Source of the DNA: Isochrysis galbana
Lineage: Eukaryota; Haptophyta; Isochrysidales; Isochrysidaceae
NCBI GenBank assembly: GCA_018136815.1
Contig: CM030944.1
Coordinates: 1,943,345-2,007,344 of the forward strand
Length of the DNA: 64,000 nt
Direction: 5' to 3'
Numbering within the stretch: the stretch's first letter is position 1; each line of letters starts with the position of its first letter. A model generated the notes under the pieces. It ran no database searches, was not told the origin of the DNA, and was given only the letters and a program-made list of their open reading frames with translations. Made by a program: the position numbers and the translations under genes. Positions 43,031-54,843 of the stretch are shown one piece after another.

Positions 43031-43608
43031 TAACGTGGTACCCCCGCCAAGAGACCACCCCAACTTCTACAACCATAGACCATAGCGCGCTCGACGACGC
43101 CGCTCAAGGGTACAACACCACAACGAATAAACTCGACAAATTCGTTGAAAATCTTTTCTTCGACTCAGCGGCCGCCGACCGCGCCACACGCTCCTCCAAG
43201 TGGTGGGACCTGCACCACATGGCCAAATCACTCAACACAACGACTTCAGTGACAGCCACAGCCAGAAACGCCCGCACTCGACAGTTCAAGGGTGGCAAAA
43301 CAACAAATCCAGCATCGAATGACCCCAAAATCCATCCCTCAGCATCTATTCTTAGAGCCCTCGAGGTGTCGGGACGCTCGAGGTGGTCACCCGTGTCGAT
43401 TCGTCACATCAGCCACTACGAGGCTCGTCGTATCTCCCCGGAAGGAAGGAAGGCACCGGGCTGCGAGGTTGCTACCAGGCGCAACAGCGTTGCAGAGTCG
43501 GGCAGCTCGAGCAAGGAAGCCCCCATTGCCATTGCTGCAATGGGGAAAATCTCTTCCCCCTGGGGAACGATTGCCCGCGCTTCCTCACTGTTTCGTCAAA
43601 CTGTATAG
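43031..43608 (+). other. Open region of protein-like composition, possibly element-derived
   Basis: A frame without an initiating ATG for its first 60 codons reads plausible protein (YNTTTNKLDKFVENLFFDS, then RSSKWWDLHHMAKSLNTTTS) and stays open to 43608. It starts just after the short repeat at 43013-43035. No domain recognised; it may be a decayed transposon ORF. Confidence 0.3.
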
Positions 43609-43741
43609 CTGCCACCTCTGCTGCACCCCCCTTGGGAGACGGGCTCGCAGAGGGCGCAGGCGAAAGGTCCAAGATTCCCCCCCCGCGCGGAAAACACGCC
43701 GACCGCACCTCCGGAGGGGGAACAGGAATTCCCCCCCGCGC

Positions 43742-44115
43742 GCAGTGTTGTATTCCTGCCCATCTGAAGGTTGTAGGCATGAATATTCGTGTAAGGTACG
43801 CGCTCACAATTACAACTGAACAGTTCCCCGTGTTGCCACTGACGCACAAGACACACAGATTCGGATTCCTCATGGTCTCAAGTCCAGGTTTGCAGATTTT
43901 GGTCTCGAAATTTGCGATTCGAATTTTGTTTTTGCTGTTACTATAATTGCTGGCTCGTTTAAGGTAATAAACCGGCATGACTTCGACTTCTCGTTGTGCA
44001 GTCGCTCTGCGAGACTCTCTCTCTCTCTCCGTCCGCCTCTCCTCGGCCGACGGCAGGAAGATTCGTCCAAAACATTATTCTCCGGTCCCAAGATATCTCG
44101 TGGGGGGTCTATCTG
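43742..44115 (+). repeat. Dispersed repeat family A, 3'-part copy
   Basis: Closely matches 7645-8035: CATCTGAAGG(T/C)TGTAGGCATG, the long AT-richer middle (CAATTACAA(C/T)TGAACAG), the TAAACCGGCATGACTTCG block, and the final CCGGTCCCAAGATATC. The 5' half of the family is absent. Confidence 0.8.
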
Positions 44116-45053
44116 CGCCCCGCGAGCTAGCCCTCGGTGACTAGTGGTTCACGCAAGCGTCTTGGTCTTGAGTTTTGTGATACTTTCGTAGACATAGAAG
44201 TGCAAAAATACGAGTTTGACTTATGGTCCAGTGTGCACAGAAGCAGGCCTTGTGGACCCAGTGACCAGTGAGTCGGCGTCACAAAATTCCTCGTCATTCG
44301 ATGTTTGATGTTTGTGCCTCGCATGAAGGGCCTCACTAAAAATATACCGGAGGGGGGGCCGACTGTATTTCGCGCACCGTCTTCGAAGGCCTGGAATTCG
44401 GTATTCTTCGAAAATTTCGCCGGAGAACCCCTAATTTTTTTTGCTGATCCATCCTACCAAGCTCTGCACCCCCATAGTGACTGACCGGGCTACCAGATAC
44501 CCCGATAGATGCGCACGGAAAACGTGAGACAAGGGCGACTCGCAACGGACGGAGCGGTTCACCCTCGTTCTTTTGCCTCTTTCGCTCTTTTAAGTTTGAC
44601 CTTGACGAGGGCCGCGAGCACCAAAAAAAAAGCCTCAGGTGGTCATCGCTAAGGAAGAAGCGTGTAAGACCCGCGAAAGATTCCGATGCGTGCTGGCTGT
44701 CGATTGGCGCTCGGGCGGCGGCGAGTGCATCTGCACCGTGTGGATGCCGTCTCTCTCGCGCGCGGGGAGAAGCGGGGGGGGGTCCGGTCGGGTGCCTGAG
44801 CGGCGGCGAGGGAGGAAGGGTTTGGGGGCGGGGAGGAGAGTGAGAGAGAACGGAAAAATAGGGGAGAAAGACTTCGGAAGGGGAGGGAGCGGGATTGGGG
44901 GATCGAGGGGCGGTGCTGCGCGGTTCGGGTGCGCCTCGGCCTCGGCCTAGCCCTCGGCCTCGGTCGGTCTCGGCCTGGCCCCTTGCCCTCGCCCTTCCCT
45001 GACTGGCTTGCGGGCGCGCATCGGTCGTCGGGCGCACCCTCGACCGCACTGCA
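44116..45053. other. Intergenic; holds one copy of a short dispersed repeat
   Basis: About 44401-44500 (AATTTCGCCGGAGAACCCC, GCTGATCCATC, CCCCATAGTGACTGACCGGG) recurs on the same strand at 63612-63755 with an insertion. The long minus-strand ORFs here are P/R/S-rich and not credible genes. Confidence 0.5.
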
Positions 45054-46103
45054 ATGATCCGGCACAGGCCGGACTGCGCCTCGCTCGTCAAGGCCCACAA
45101 GAAGGGGTGCAACTGCGGTGCCTCCCGCTACAACAGCGGCTCGCGCCGCCGGCCGCCCAGGCGCGCAGCGGGTGAGCACGATGATGCGCGCACAAACGGC
45201 AGGGCGGCAGCTCGTGTCAAGGGAATCGCGCCCGAACTCTCTGAGCAGACGTGCACAAAGCGATTGCGAGAGGTCCAAGGGCCAGAGCCGTACGTGTTGT
45301 GCGGCCTTGCTTCGGCGTCAGCGGTCCCGTTCCTGCCGACAACAACACCTATCGGTGAGGGAGGGTGTCTGGACTCGCTTGTGGTAGCAGCAGACATCGC
45401 CGAAAGCGTGAGATCGCGATCTGCGGTACGCCGTGAAGTCTTTGCGCTGGGGAAGCACCATGGCCCTCTGGAATCTGCGCCTTCACTTGGGCTGTGTGAT
45501 GGGCTAGTCAAGCCAGGTCCACACCCAAGCTTCGATCCTGTATCCTGCGCTCCTCCTAAAATTGCTCGCACGCCTTGCCTCTTACCACCATACAATTCAA
45601 GCTCCGTGAGCTGGAAGCACATGGCCACCCATTTGCATGTCCAAAGGGCTCTTCCTAAGGCTCTGATGCTGGATACCATGGCGCCGTGCACCTCATTTTC
45701 GGCTGCGAATGCGGCTCCCAGTGTTGCTGCCCGTGTTCACGATGCGGGCTGTGCAACTCGTACCACCGTCTCACCCTCATCAGAACATTCGAGTGCGACG
45801 GACCCTGCTAGATCCACGATAGTCTCTCGTGCTGCCGCATCAGCTGCTGCATCGGCTGCGAGAACCGTTTGGGAATCTGTTGAGGGAAGAAATCACGAGA
45901 GGACTGCTGTTGCTTTGCTAGATGCGGCGGTATGTGAATTACGAAGAGCCCAGGAGGAGACTGCATCTGTTACTGCCTCATATTCAGTGGTTAACTCACC
46001 TTATGGCCGCTGGTGCGACGTCGTCATGACATTGCGCAATGAGGTCGTTGCGCAGTGCTTGGAAGATGGCTTGACTGAGCAAATGAAAAGTGCCGATAGA
46101 TGA
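45054..46103 (+). CDS. Hypothetical protein, N-terminal KKGCNC motif
   Basis: 349 codons open from an ATG. The start (MIRHRPDCASLVKAHKKGCN followed by C) resembles the first half of a tesmin/TSO1 CXC (TCR) repeat, which begins KKGCNCKKS in many DNA-binding proteins, but the following cysteines are absent in this frame. A GT directly after the CNC codon could be a splice donor. Another frame near 45705-45765 is very Cys-rich (CECGSQCCCPCSRC) and could be a partner exon; I could not prove the joint. The C-terminal half is Ala/Ser-rich with helical segments (RTAVALLDAAVCELRRAQEE). No function assigned. Confidence 0.4.
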   Translation: MIRHRPDCASLVKAHKKGCNCGASRYNSGSRRRPPRRAAGEHDDARTNGRAAARVKGIAPELSEQTCTKRLREVQGPEPYVLCGLASASAVPFLPTTTPIGEGGCLDSLVVAADIAESVRSRSAVRREVFALGKHHGPLESAPSLGLCDGLVKPGPHPSFDPVSCAPPKIARTPCLLPPYNSSSVSWKHMATHLHVQRALPKALMLDTMAPCTSFSAANAAPSVAARVHDAGCATRTTVSPSSEHSSATDPARSTIVSRAAASAAASAARTVWESVEGRNHERTAVALLDAAVCELRRAQEETASVTASYSVVNSPYGRWCDVVMTLRNEVVAQCLEDGLTEQMKSADR

Positions 46104-46909
46104 ACGAGATCTTATGCCGGCATGCTCACCTGACCGGCTTTGTGTTATTCTCATCAGCTGTGACAACTGGGCATGATCTTGGTGTGATGATCTTTTGCTG
46201 GCAAAGTGCTGAGCAGCCATGCGTTTCCGTTGAGGACCCCGCACCTCTTTGATCCGCACATTCATTTGGAAGGCCACACGTCTTTTCCTTCTCTCGAAGC
46301 ATGGAATGCAAGCGAGGCTTGCGACGAGGAGGGGGACATGCTTTAACGGCCGCAAGTGAGGCTCTTCGATTGGATCACTCGATGCGCCTCCTCGTGTATC
46401 ACACCTGACCATCCTACCGTTGCAAATCGATTTGCCGGCAGCTTCACCATTTACCATCGGCTATTCGACCTGGCCTGACCAACGGCGCCTTCACCTCAAT
46501 TTAAACATCTGTGCTCCCTATGTGTCTTGCATTTAACGCGCACTGTTAGCTCATGTCCAGTGCGCGTTTGCCGTAGAGTACATGTGACTCCTCAACCGCT
46601 TGTTGCCTGTATCCACTATCTTGATTGCTTCTCTTTCCCTTTTTGCGTCGTATTTCTATTTGCTCTTTCAACCCAACTGATATCTCTCATCAGATGCTGA
46701 TAAATCCCTTTTGATCACTAAAAATAAAGTAAACAAAAACCCCACGAGCACGAGAGAAGGCGTGCTGTCACAATTCCTGTGGCGCGAGGCGCACCCCTGA
46801 CGTACGTACCCCCACTGGTGATACGCACGGCGCACGGCGTGGATTAGTCTATGGGAGAAACTACACACACATGTCGTACACAATGTATTCAAAGAGACAA
46901 GGCATTCAA
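46104..46909. other. Intergenic, no gene seen
   Basis: Sequence between the hypothetical KKGCNC protein and a family A repeat copy. AT-richer than its surroundings. No supported feature. Confidence 0.5.
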
Positions 46910-47230
46910 CTAAGTTTATACTTGGTTGACCCATGGGCCATGGGGGGGCACGAGCCCCCCCCTCTCTCCACTCCTCCCCTGCCATGGGGGAGGAACCACC
47001 CATCCTCCAGGCACGCATGATGGCTTGCCAGGAGGCCACTGCCCTACTGACCCACTCCCTTCCCCACAGGCTCGCCCCATTCGCCCATCCTGGCCCCTCG
47101 TGACCAGCCCATCGCTCCAACCCCCCTCCCCCCCTGGTCGACAGGAAGACAGGTGCAGATTGGGGGCCCCGGGGCCCCAGAGGCTCAGGAGCGCCAGCGA
47201 GGGAGAGGCAGGGGAGGCCAGGGCCCAGTC
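46910..47230 (+). repeat. Dispersed repeat family A, 5'-part copy
   Basis: Begins AACTAAGTTTATACTTGG and matches the first ~320 bp of the copy at 7127, including CCATGGGGGAGGAACCACCC and CCCTGGTCGACAGG. It breaks off before the second half of the family and continues into a family C copy. Confidence 0.8.
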
Positions 47231-47269
47231 CTAGCCTCCTCTGCCCCCAGAGCTGGCCTCCAGGGCCCT

Positions 47270-47800
47270 CTTATTCGCGAACTCGACAGATTCGTCGAGG
47301 ACCGCCAAAGCCGGCATGGGACGGCAACCGAAAAAGAGAATCGACTTGGGCATCCTTCGCCCCCTATACGAAACGGACGACAAAGGCAACCTCAACCCCA
47401 ACGCGGAACTCCTGTCCCTGGCCTCAAGATTGGGAGTGGAGTACATGGTCAAGGCCCAACACGCAACAGGCGAGGAGACGGGCCAAAGTACACCATGAAG
47501 CGAACGAACGAACATAGATACAAACTTTACAACACGACATAGACAGTGTACATACCACTAACGACTCAGAACAGAGAAGGACACGATGGAAACACCCAAC
47601 AGGCCTGCCCCGAACACGCACCCAAAACCGGGCCCATGGTAGTGCACCAGGGCCGCACCCCCGACACCGAAGACAAAGGAAAGAGGGGGGGAAGGCGAGG
47701 AGGCGATGGGAAGGGATAGAAGGGCGAAGTATAGCAAACGGTGGATGGTACCGACTAGTAATAGGTGTGTAGCCCCGAATCTTCAGACTCCTTTTTTTTT
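47270..47800 (+). repeat. Retroelement-like repeat family C copy
   Basis: Plus-strand reading contains MGRQPKKRIDLGILRPLYET, then LNPNAELLSLASRLGVEYM and a stop at 47498, similar to the minus-strand reading of the copy at 34490-35250. The element ends at about 47790 with TAGGTGTGTAGCCCCGAATC, TTCAG and nine T. Confidence 0.65.
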
Positions 47801-48182
47801 CCATATGTGGGGAGGCAAGAAATTCCGTAGCCTCGCCAGGGGTGGGGAAACCCTGCGATGAACTTGGGCTGAAATATCGAACGAGATTTGTGCAAGCCTC
47901 AAATGCAACACTTTGGCCGGTCGCCCTATACGAGGGGAAAATGCAGCGTTTGCCGCACGGCATGGGCGAGGGGAGTCGCGTGGGGGTTGAGCTGCAAGTG
48001 GCGTTCAAATTCAAAGCTATGTGCGCGGTGAGACTAATGAAAGCTTTATCATGCAAATGGATAGCGTACTCGAAGCCAAGGTCACATAGAATCCGCGCAT
48101 TTGCCTCTTTTTCTTTCCGTCGCCGTTGCATCGGGGATCCACGGGTCATTCACTAGCCCTTAGCAATCCGGCTAATGCTGCA
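47801..48182. other. Intergenic, no gene seen
   Basis: 3' flank of the Ala/Glu-rich minus-strand protein. No supported feature. Confidence 0.5.
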
Positions 48183-50100
48183 CTATCCCGAGGCAGCTAT
48201 CGCGTCGCCAGCATCGCTTAACTCAGCAACGAACTCTCCCAGCATGCGCTTGAGCAGCGTGTCGGCGACGGCGGCGCATATGCCATCCTCTTCCACCTTG
48301 CGCCGAGCTCTGGCGTACGCTTGCATTTCGGCGAGGTCGGCATTCGACATTGCGCGTTGTTCCACCTGCCCAACCGGCACGCCACCCGATATGCCAATTG
48401 CAGCCCCACCTGCTACAGCCGTGAGCTGTCGGACCATACGCGCATGAGCCTCCTCCTGCTGGCGTGAAACTAGACGCGCAGGGGCGTCGTCGACGGCGCT
48501 CGCGATAGACGGTACACCGCTCATCCCAACATCAGGTCCTGCCGCCTCGTTAAATGCAGCCCACAGCAAGGAGGCCCATGCACGGACGTGCTCTGCCTCG
48601 CCCCCACTTGCCGAAGGTGTAGCGGCGGCGCGATCAAGACGAGCCAAAGCCGATTCCAAGGCATCGCGAGATATCCGGGGCCCGGCTTCGCCGCGAACAT
48701 GCGCCTCCTCGCGCAGGGATGCGATAAAGGCCGAGGCGGGCTCGCTCCCTGAAGGTACCGTGCGTACGGCCCGCCGGTCGTTAGCTGGCGTCAAAGGCAT
48801 TCGGCCCGGCGCGCGAATGCTGCTAAGGGGGGCGAGATGTGAGCCAGTGCTCGAAACAAGAAGGCTACCCGAGGGCAAGGGGCCGAGCGATCCTGGAGCT
48901 GTGCTTATGCCGAAGGTGACGGGCCTGCTCAATGTGATGTGTGGTAGCATGGGCAACAAAGGCATCGCATCCAAGATTTTGGAAGAAGCCCCCCCCGCAA
49001 CAGCGGGCGCCGCAGGCAGCACCGCAGGTGGAATTGGCCTTGTCGGTGAGACTGGTGAGCGAGGCGATTTTGGTGAAGCTGGTGAGGCCGCAACAGATAG
49101 CAGGGTGGTGACCAGGGATGGAGGCGCTGGGGATACAGCCGCTGAACCAGGTCCAGGCAAACGGCCGCTAGCAAGCGGTACGCCCATGATAAAGGAGCCG
49201 CCCCGCGATGAGACGGCAGCTTGGGGTGAGGCAGCCAGCTCTGACCTGGCCGACGCGCCGGCCATCCCACGTTTCGCACCGAGAAGGACTTCTTTGCCGA
49301 GCTCTTGAAGCAAATCCTCAAGCAAGGCGTCCGCGAGCAGACCCGAAGTCGCGGCAGCATTAGATGCGGGCGCATTTGCACCGCCTCCCACAGTGTTTGC
49401 GGCCGCAAAGGCCACCGCAGAGCTGAGTACAAGGCGCGCCTTTTTAGATGCATGCGGAGTAACCGCGACGACCGGACCGCCAACCTCCGTTGGGGCTACC
49501 GTCGACGTGAGAGATGGCATTGGTGCCGATCGGTGCTTGGCCTTGGCGCGAATTGCGCGCGCGGCGGACACAATGGCGTCATCTATGAGCCTTTGTGCGA
49601 GCGACGAAGTCAGGGCGTCTGCCTGCCGATGATCCTCCGCGAGTTTGGCCGCAGCAGCACGCTCTGCTGCAGCCTTTTCGGCCGCCTCCATTTCGGCCGC
49701 CGCTTTCTTGGCCGCCGCTTTCTCAGCGGCAGCTCTCTCACTCGCCGCCTTCTCGGCGGCCAAGCGCTGCACTTCCCTCGCCTTCTCGGCGGCCGAGCGC
49801 TGCGCTTCCCTCGCCTTCTCGGCGGCCAAGCGCTGCACCTCTGCGGTGGCACGTTGAGCCGCGACGCGATCTGACGCCATTCTCCTCGCCTGCTCCCTCT
49901 CCGTGGCCTCCTTGGCGGCAGCAGCGGCATGTCTCGACTCGAGCTCGGCTAAGTGCGCCGCGGAGAGCTCGGCAATGGACTCATCCTCAGGGATCTCCTC
50001 CTCCTCGTCGTCCGAGGCGCCTAAGACCAAGGCGACAGCCTCTCGTGTTGCAGCAGTAGAAGGGGCTGGGGCGACTTCCGATTCGCTGAACTGCGCCGGA
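48183..50100 (-). CDS. Ala/Glu-rich coiled-coil protein, 3' part, open into the assembly gap
   Basis: About 638 codons without a stop, ending at 48183 and running into the N gap at its 5' side. An acidic start (ASDDEEEEIPEDESIAEL) is followed by a TolA-like Ala/Glu/Lys/Arg helix with (L/S)AAEKARE(V/A)QR repeats, then a long Pro/Ser/Ala-rich linker and a helical C-terminal domain (KVEEDGICAAVADTLLKRML). It lies on the same strand as, and directly beyond the gap from, the CHD remodeller, so it may be that protein's C-terminal extension, but the gap makes this unproven. No enzyme motif. Confidence 0.55.
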
Positions 50101-50200
50101 NNNNNNNNNNNNNNNNNNNNNNNNNNNNNNNNNNNNNNNNNNNNNNNNNNNNNNNNNNNNNNNNNNNNNNNNNNNNNNNNNNNNNNNNNNNNNNNNNNNN
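50101..50200. other. Assembly gap (100 N)
   Basis: Exactly 100 undetermined bases, preceded by exactly 25,000 known bases since the previous gap. Confidence 1.
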
Positions 50201-53200
50201 ACCTACTGCCCCAATCTGAACTCCCGAGCATAGACAAACAAAGGCGAGACCAAAGGCTGCAATCTCTGCCTCGGTTCTCAATCTGGTGCCACCACCTGCC
50301 GCCTCCTTGACCCGAGCCCATCGGCCGAAGCCAAATGAGAGCAAGGCCCGCTCGCACCCCATTCGCTCTGTCTTTGACCAGACATGCGAGAGCGCGCGGC
50401 GGGCGGCTCGTCGGGCGTCGTCGTCTTCACGCCCACGAGCTGTCTTGGAGAACCCTGCAATTTTGGGCCTACGGCCGCCAAAGGCTTCATCGTCCTCGTA
50501 GTACGCGTCATCATCTGCCATACCGAAGCGCTTGACCTGTAGGAAACCAGGAGGTTTGTTTATGATACGGGCAATGGTGCAAGTGAGAAAGCAAGCCAGA
50601 TGGGAGAGCAAGCCAATTGGGAGACGATTCCCGGAGGTGGCTACAACTCAACACGTGGACACCTGCTTTGTAGCCCTGCGCTTCATGATGTAGTCGTCCA
50701 GTGATGGGTCCTTCTGATCCATTTCGGGAAGAATCTTGGTCCAAAATTCTGGATCATCCACGTCGATTGCAGAGTCGTCAGCTATGAAGGCTGCCTTAGA
50801 GAAGACGGATCCAGAGGAGTCCGCATTCTCATCTCCGTAGGTGATTTTTGTCGAGGAAGACTGGAGAATTTCGTCAATGTCGGCCTCCGAAAAGCGTTTA
50901 AAATCGGCGTCATCAGCCTCGTTGAGGAAGATGTCGTGCGCACCGCGGCGGAGCATCGCATCGATTTCGGCGCGTTCCTACCAGGATGGACGACATGATG
51001 AGGTTGCAATCACGTAGTAGATGGGAGTGGTAGCGTGTACGGGCCCCCTTAGCAAACAGGCAAGATCGTCTCGCTTCGGCTATTGGGGGCTTTCAAATAC
51101 CCCATCTCTTGCCTCCCGCTCGAGTCACGCACCTGAGGTGGCCCATTGCTTTTTGACGCTTTTCCGCCTTCCGCTGCGGCGAGGCCGTCGTTTGCCCTAT
51201 CTGCGTTCATCGCGCGCTCGAGTCCAAGCTTGCGGTTGGCACGTTCGAGCATCTCCGCCTCATAGGTATTTCGAGTACAAAGCCGAAAAACCTTGACGCG
51301 CCGGGTTTGGCCGATGCGGTGCGAGCGCGCCATTGCCTAAGTGGAGGGAAAGGAGAACCTTGTAAGTGCGGTCCAACGTGAAGGACTCCAGCATTGACTA
51401 TAGGATTATTATGCTGGGCGGGCCTGACGACTCCATCACATACGATTCATCCAAGCCTGAATGCATTTTCTCGCTCAGCCTTAGGGTTCTTTTTGCGCTC
51501 TTCACCTGCACGTCGTTTTGTGGATTCCAGTCCGAGTCTAGCAGGATGCATGTGTCCGCTGCCGTCAAGTTGATACCAAGTCCGCCAGCGCGCGTCGAGA
51601 GGAGAAAGATGAAGGTGTCCGAATTGGGCCTGCAGAATCGGTCGATGGCTGCTTGCCGCAGGTCCCCTCGAATGGTACCATCTAGCCGTTCATGCGAATA
51701 TCTACGCTCGAGCAGATATTCTGAGATGAGGTCGAGCATCCGCACCATTTGCGAGAAGATGAGCACGCGGTGGCCCTCTCTCCGGAGCTTTGGCAGCAGC
51801 TTGTCTAGCAGGACGCATTTACCACTCGCGGCGAGCATCGCGGTGAGTGCGGCGCTTCCATTAGTGGAAGATTCTCCCTCCGCCCCGTCGGCGGCTGACG
51901 GTACCGCCGCACCGGCCTCTACTCCCTTGATCAAATAAGGGTGATTGCAACACTTGCGCAACTCCATCTGCAGGTTCACAAGTGACGGCATAGCCGCACC
52001 GACCACGCCACCAACAAGTATCTCGCGGTTGCCTACGGGCAGCGAGCACAGCCAGCGGCGGGCAGGCCATCAGGTCGAGATGGAGAGGGGTGAAGGCAGA
52101 CGCGGCGCATCCACGCCGGGAAGCGCGTATCGAGCGACTTCACGACTCCGGTGAGCCATAGCAACGAGCCTGATGGCAGTGCCCGTGGGCGCAGCAGCCC
52201 CGTATCACGGCAAGTGAGCCACAGCGCTCACCCTCCAGGATAGCTTTGTACGTTTTCTTCTGGAAGAGAGTCATTTCCACCCAGACGATCGTTTCCTCCA
52301 AGGGTGCCAGACTCTTCTCAACGTCATTCTTCTGACGGCGGAGTAGATAGGGACGAATCTTCGCATTCAGGCGCTCAACCTACAGTAAAGACAAGATGAA
52401 GCGAGTGTGCTGAAGCGCGCTCGCGATAGAGTCTATGCCGCCCCCCATTGGTGATATCCTCAATCTGACGCGCTCGCAAAAGGCGTAACTTGCGCCGGGA
52501 CCATGGCGAGCAACGGAACGAACAATAAACCCTTAGGCGACTGTTGTTTTGTTTAGTGATCGCAAATCTAACTCTTACCTGGTCGGCGTCCGTGAGCGTG
52601 CCGAAATCGTCGACAAAGCCTTGGAGTGTGGGGAAGAGCGACGGGTCGAGGAAGGAAAGGAGCGCCCAAAGCTCTGTGGTGTTGTTCTGCAAAGGCGTCC
52701 CGGAGAGCAAGTGGCAGTGCTCGATGCGTAGAGAGCGAAGGTCATTCGCTAGCGCAGATTCGCGATTCTTTAGGCGATGGGCCTCATCGACTACCAAGTA
52801 GCGCCAGGGCACCTGCAGTCCCTCAGTGGTGAGGAGGCTGCCTCAGCTATCTGCCCGTGCACTCCAATGACCAACCACTCGCACTTGCGAACCGTAACGC
52901 TACGTACGTTAGCGGCACGGAGCGATTGCACGTTGCATCACGTAGGGCAAATGCGGACAGCACGCATGCGTGCGGATGTAAGGCTTGGCTATGGTCAGGG
53001 TGTAGCATACACGCGTGCGCGTTAGCCGCTTGCCTTCTTGAGACGTTCCAGATCTTGCTTGATCACCTCGTACGAGGTGATGAGTGCATGGAATTTGAAA
53101 ATCTTCTGGCTTGCATTAGCAGAGGCTGCCAGCGACAGCGACTTGCCGTCGCCCGAGTCGCCCTGCGTTTTCGCCATTGCAGACGCAATAAGCTCGTCCC

Positions 53201-54608
53201 ACTGCCATTCGTAGCGACGAATCATGTCGCGGCTTTCTGCAGTACCGTGATAGACGACAGCATTCAGATCGGTCCATTGGTCGAATTCGCGCTTCCTAAT
53301 GATGTACGGCGTAGGGGTGGGCCGAGGGGCGGGCCAGAGCACGGTGAGGATCGATGCCAGAGGGTGTGAGAGGTATGAGGCGTGGTCGCGTGCTCACCAG
53401 TGGTTGAGCGTCGACAGCGGAGCGACGATGAGGAAAGGTCCGCGTATGGACTCGTGCTGTACAATGTGCGCGAGTGTGGACACCGACTGAATGGTCTTGC
53501 CGAGGCCCATCTCATCTGCCAGCATCACCGAACGGCGTGTGTACCTGCAGCCAAATCGGGACGACACGCATGTGAGCAAGGAGAGAAATCACTGTGGATA
53601 GCGCAAATGCCGGCGGCGGGCGGGCGGGCGGGCGGGCGCGGCTGCAGCGCGATTGCGTCGAGGCTTGCGACACAACAGTACGCCTGCCATGCCAGGGCAG
53701 GGTCAGACGGCCAAGGGCCCGTCTGCTCACCACGAGAAGAGCAGCCAGTTCAGACCCTCTAGCTGATATGGCCGCAGCTCATGGCCGTTGCGGAAGGCCG
53801 GGCTGCGCTCGAGCTTGCGGAAGGCGGTCCTGGGAGGGCGCGAGCTGCTAGTTGCCACTTTGAGCTCCTTCGCTGTGGGCGGCACTTCGCGCGCCTCAAA
53901 GGCCTTCAGCGCTGTCTGCTCGTAGATGAGCGCCCGGCTATTCTCCCACGTGGCGGCGGCATACGGTAGGCCGCGCCACTTTATCAAGTGCTGCGGCGGC
54001 AGGTCGTCGGGTGAGGGCCGGCGCGCAATGATCCGCTCCACCTGATGGAAGTCCGGGTTGTACCCAAGCTCGTCATCACCTCCACCACCCCCTTCAACCC
54101 CGTCTAGGTCCCACGTGTTCTCGACCTGGGCCGCCTCGCTGCCGCGCGCTTTGATCCAGCGAATCACACGCTGCCTGTTCCCCGGCTCGAGCTCGAGCTC
54201 CTCCCTTGGCACCCACTGGCAGTGGATGTGCGCCATCCCCTTCCACTTGACGAGCATCTCCTCCCTCCCGCCCTCGGCGCGGAGCGAGAAGATCTTGTCG
54301 ATAGTCGGCGCAATCCCACCGGGCTCCCACGCGCCGGGAGCCTCGGGAGCCGCCCCCGCCTCCTCCGCCCACGCCCACTCGTCCCCATCATTGACCCACG
54401 CTCCCTCCGCCTCGTGAAACCCATCAAACACGACATAAAAGCGGCTCTTCTCAGCGTAGGTGACGACGCCGAGGTACGGGACTGGGGGCGCGCCCTCGTG
54501 CTCCAAATACGACACCCTGACGCGACGGCTCACCAGCTCGTCGGGTGCGGCGCCCTGCAGCTCGAGCCAGCCGACGCCGCCGTCGCGCCGCGCGCCGCGA
54601 GGCGCCAT
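50201..54608 (-). CDS. CHD-family chromatin remodelling ATPase (CHD6-9/Kismet-like), 3' end in gap
   Basis: ATP-driven nucleosome remodeller of the nucleus. Exons: 54608-53731, 53544-53398, 53295-53034, 52812-52579, 52379-52232, 52032-51506, 51336-51133, 50977-50663, and 50536 into the gap. Order of domains: two chromodomains ([36 protein letters not shown]), then the SNF2 motor with [26 protein letters not shown] (Walker A), [10 protein letters not shown] (DEAH), [57 protein letters not shown] and [14 protein letters not shown]. Beyond it, [11 protein letters not shown] and [10 protein letters not shown] with DDPEFW match the post-motor block typical of CHD6-9 proteins. A SANT-like [13 protein letters not shown] follows. 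The intron 52813-53033 uses a GC donor (AAG/GCAAGC). The start is the first ATG after a purine-rich tract; an upstream in-frame ATG exists at 54665. Confidence 0.95.
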
Positions 54609-54671
54609 CGCGAGCCCCGCGAGAGGGGGAGGGGAGAGAAGGGGGGGGAGGGGGAGGAGGCGCACTATCTT

Positions 54672-54843
54672 TTTAACCCTTGTATTGGCCTAGTCAAGGC
54701 CTCTTAGGTACATATTGCTATATTTAGAGGCAGTAGGGCCCCTGGGAGGGAGGGCCCTTTAACCCTTGTATTTGCCTAGTCAAGGCCTCTTAGGTACATA
54801 TTGCTATATTTAGAGGCAGTAGGGCCCCTGGGAGGGAGGGCCC
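54672..54843. repeat. 86-bp tandem duplication
   Basis: TTTAACCCTTGTATT and the following bases through GGCCCCTGGGAGGGAGGGCCC occur twice with an 86-bp offset and almost no divergence. It lies immediately upstream of the CHD start codon. Confidence 0.85.
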
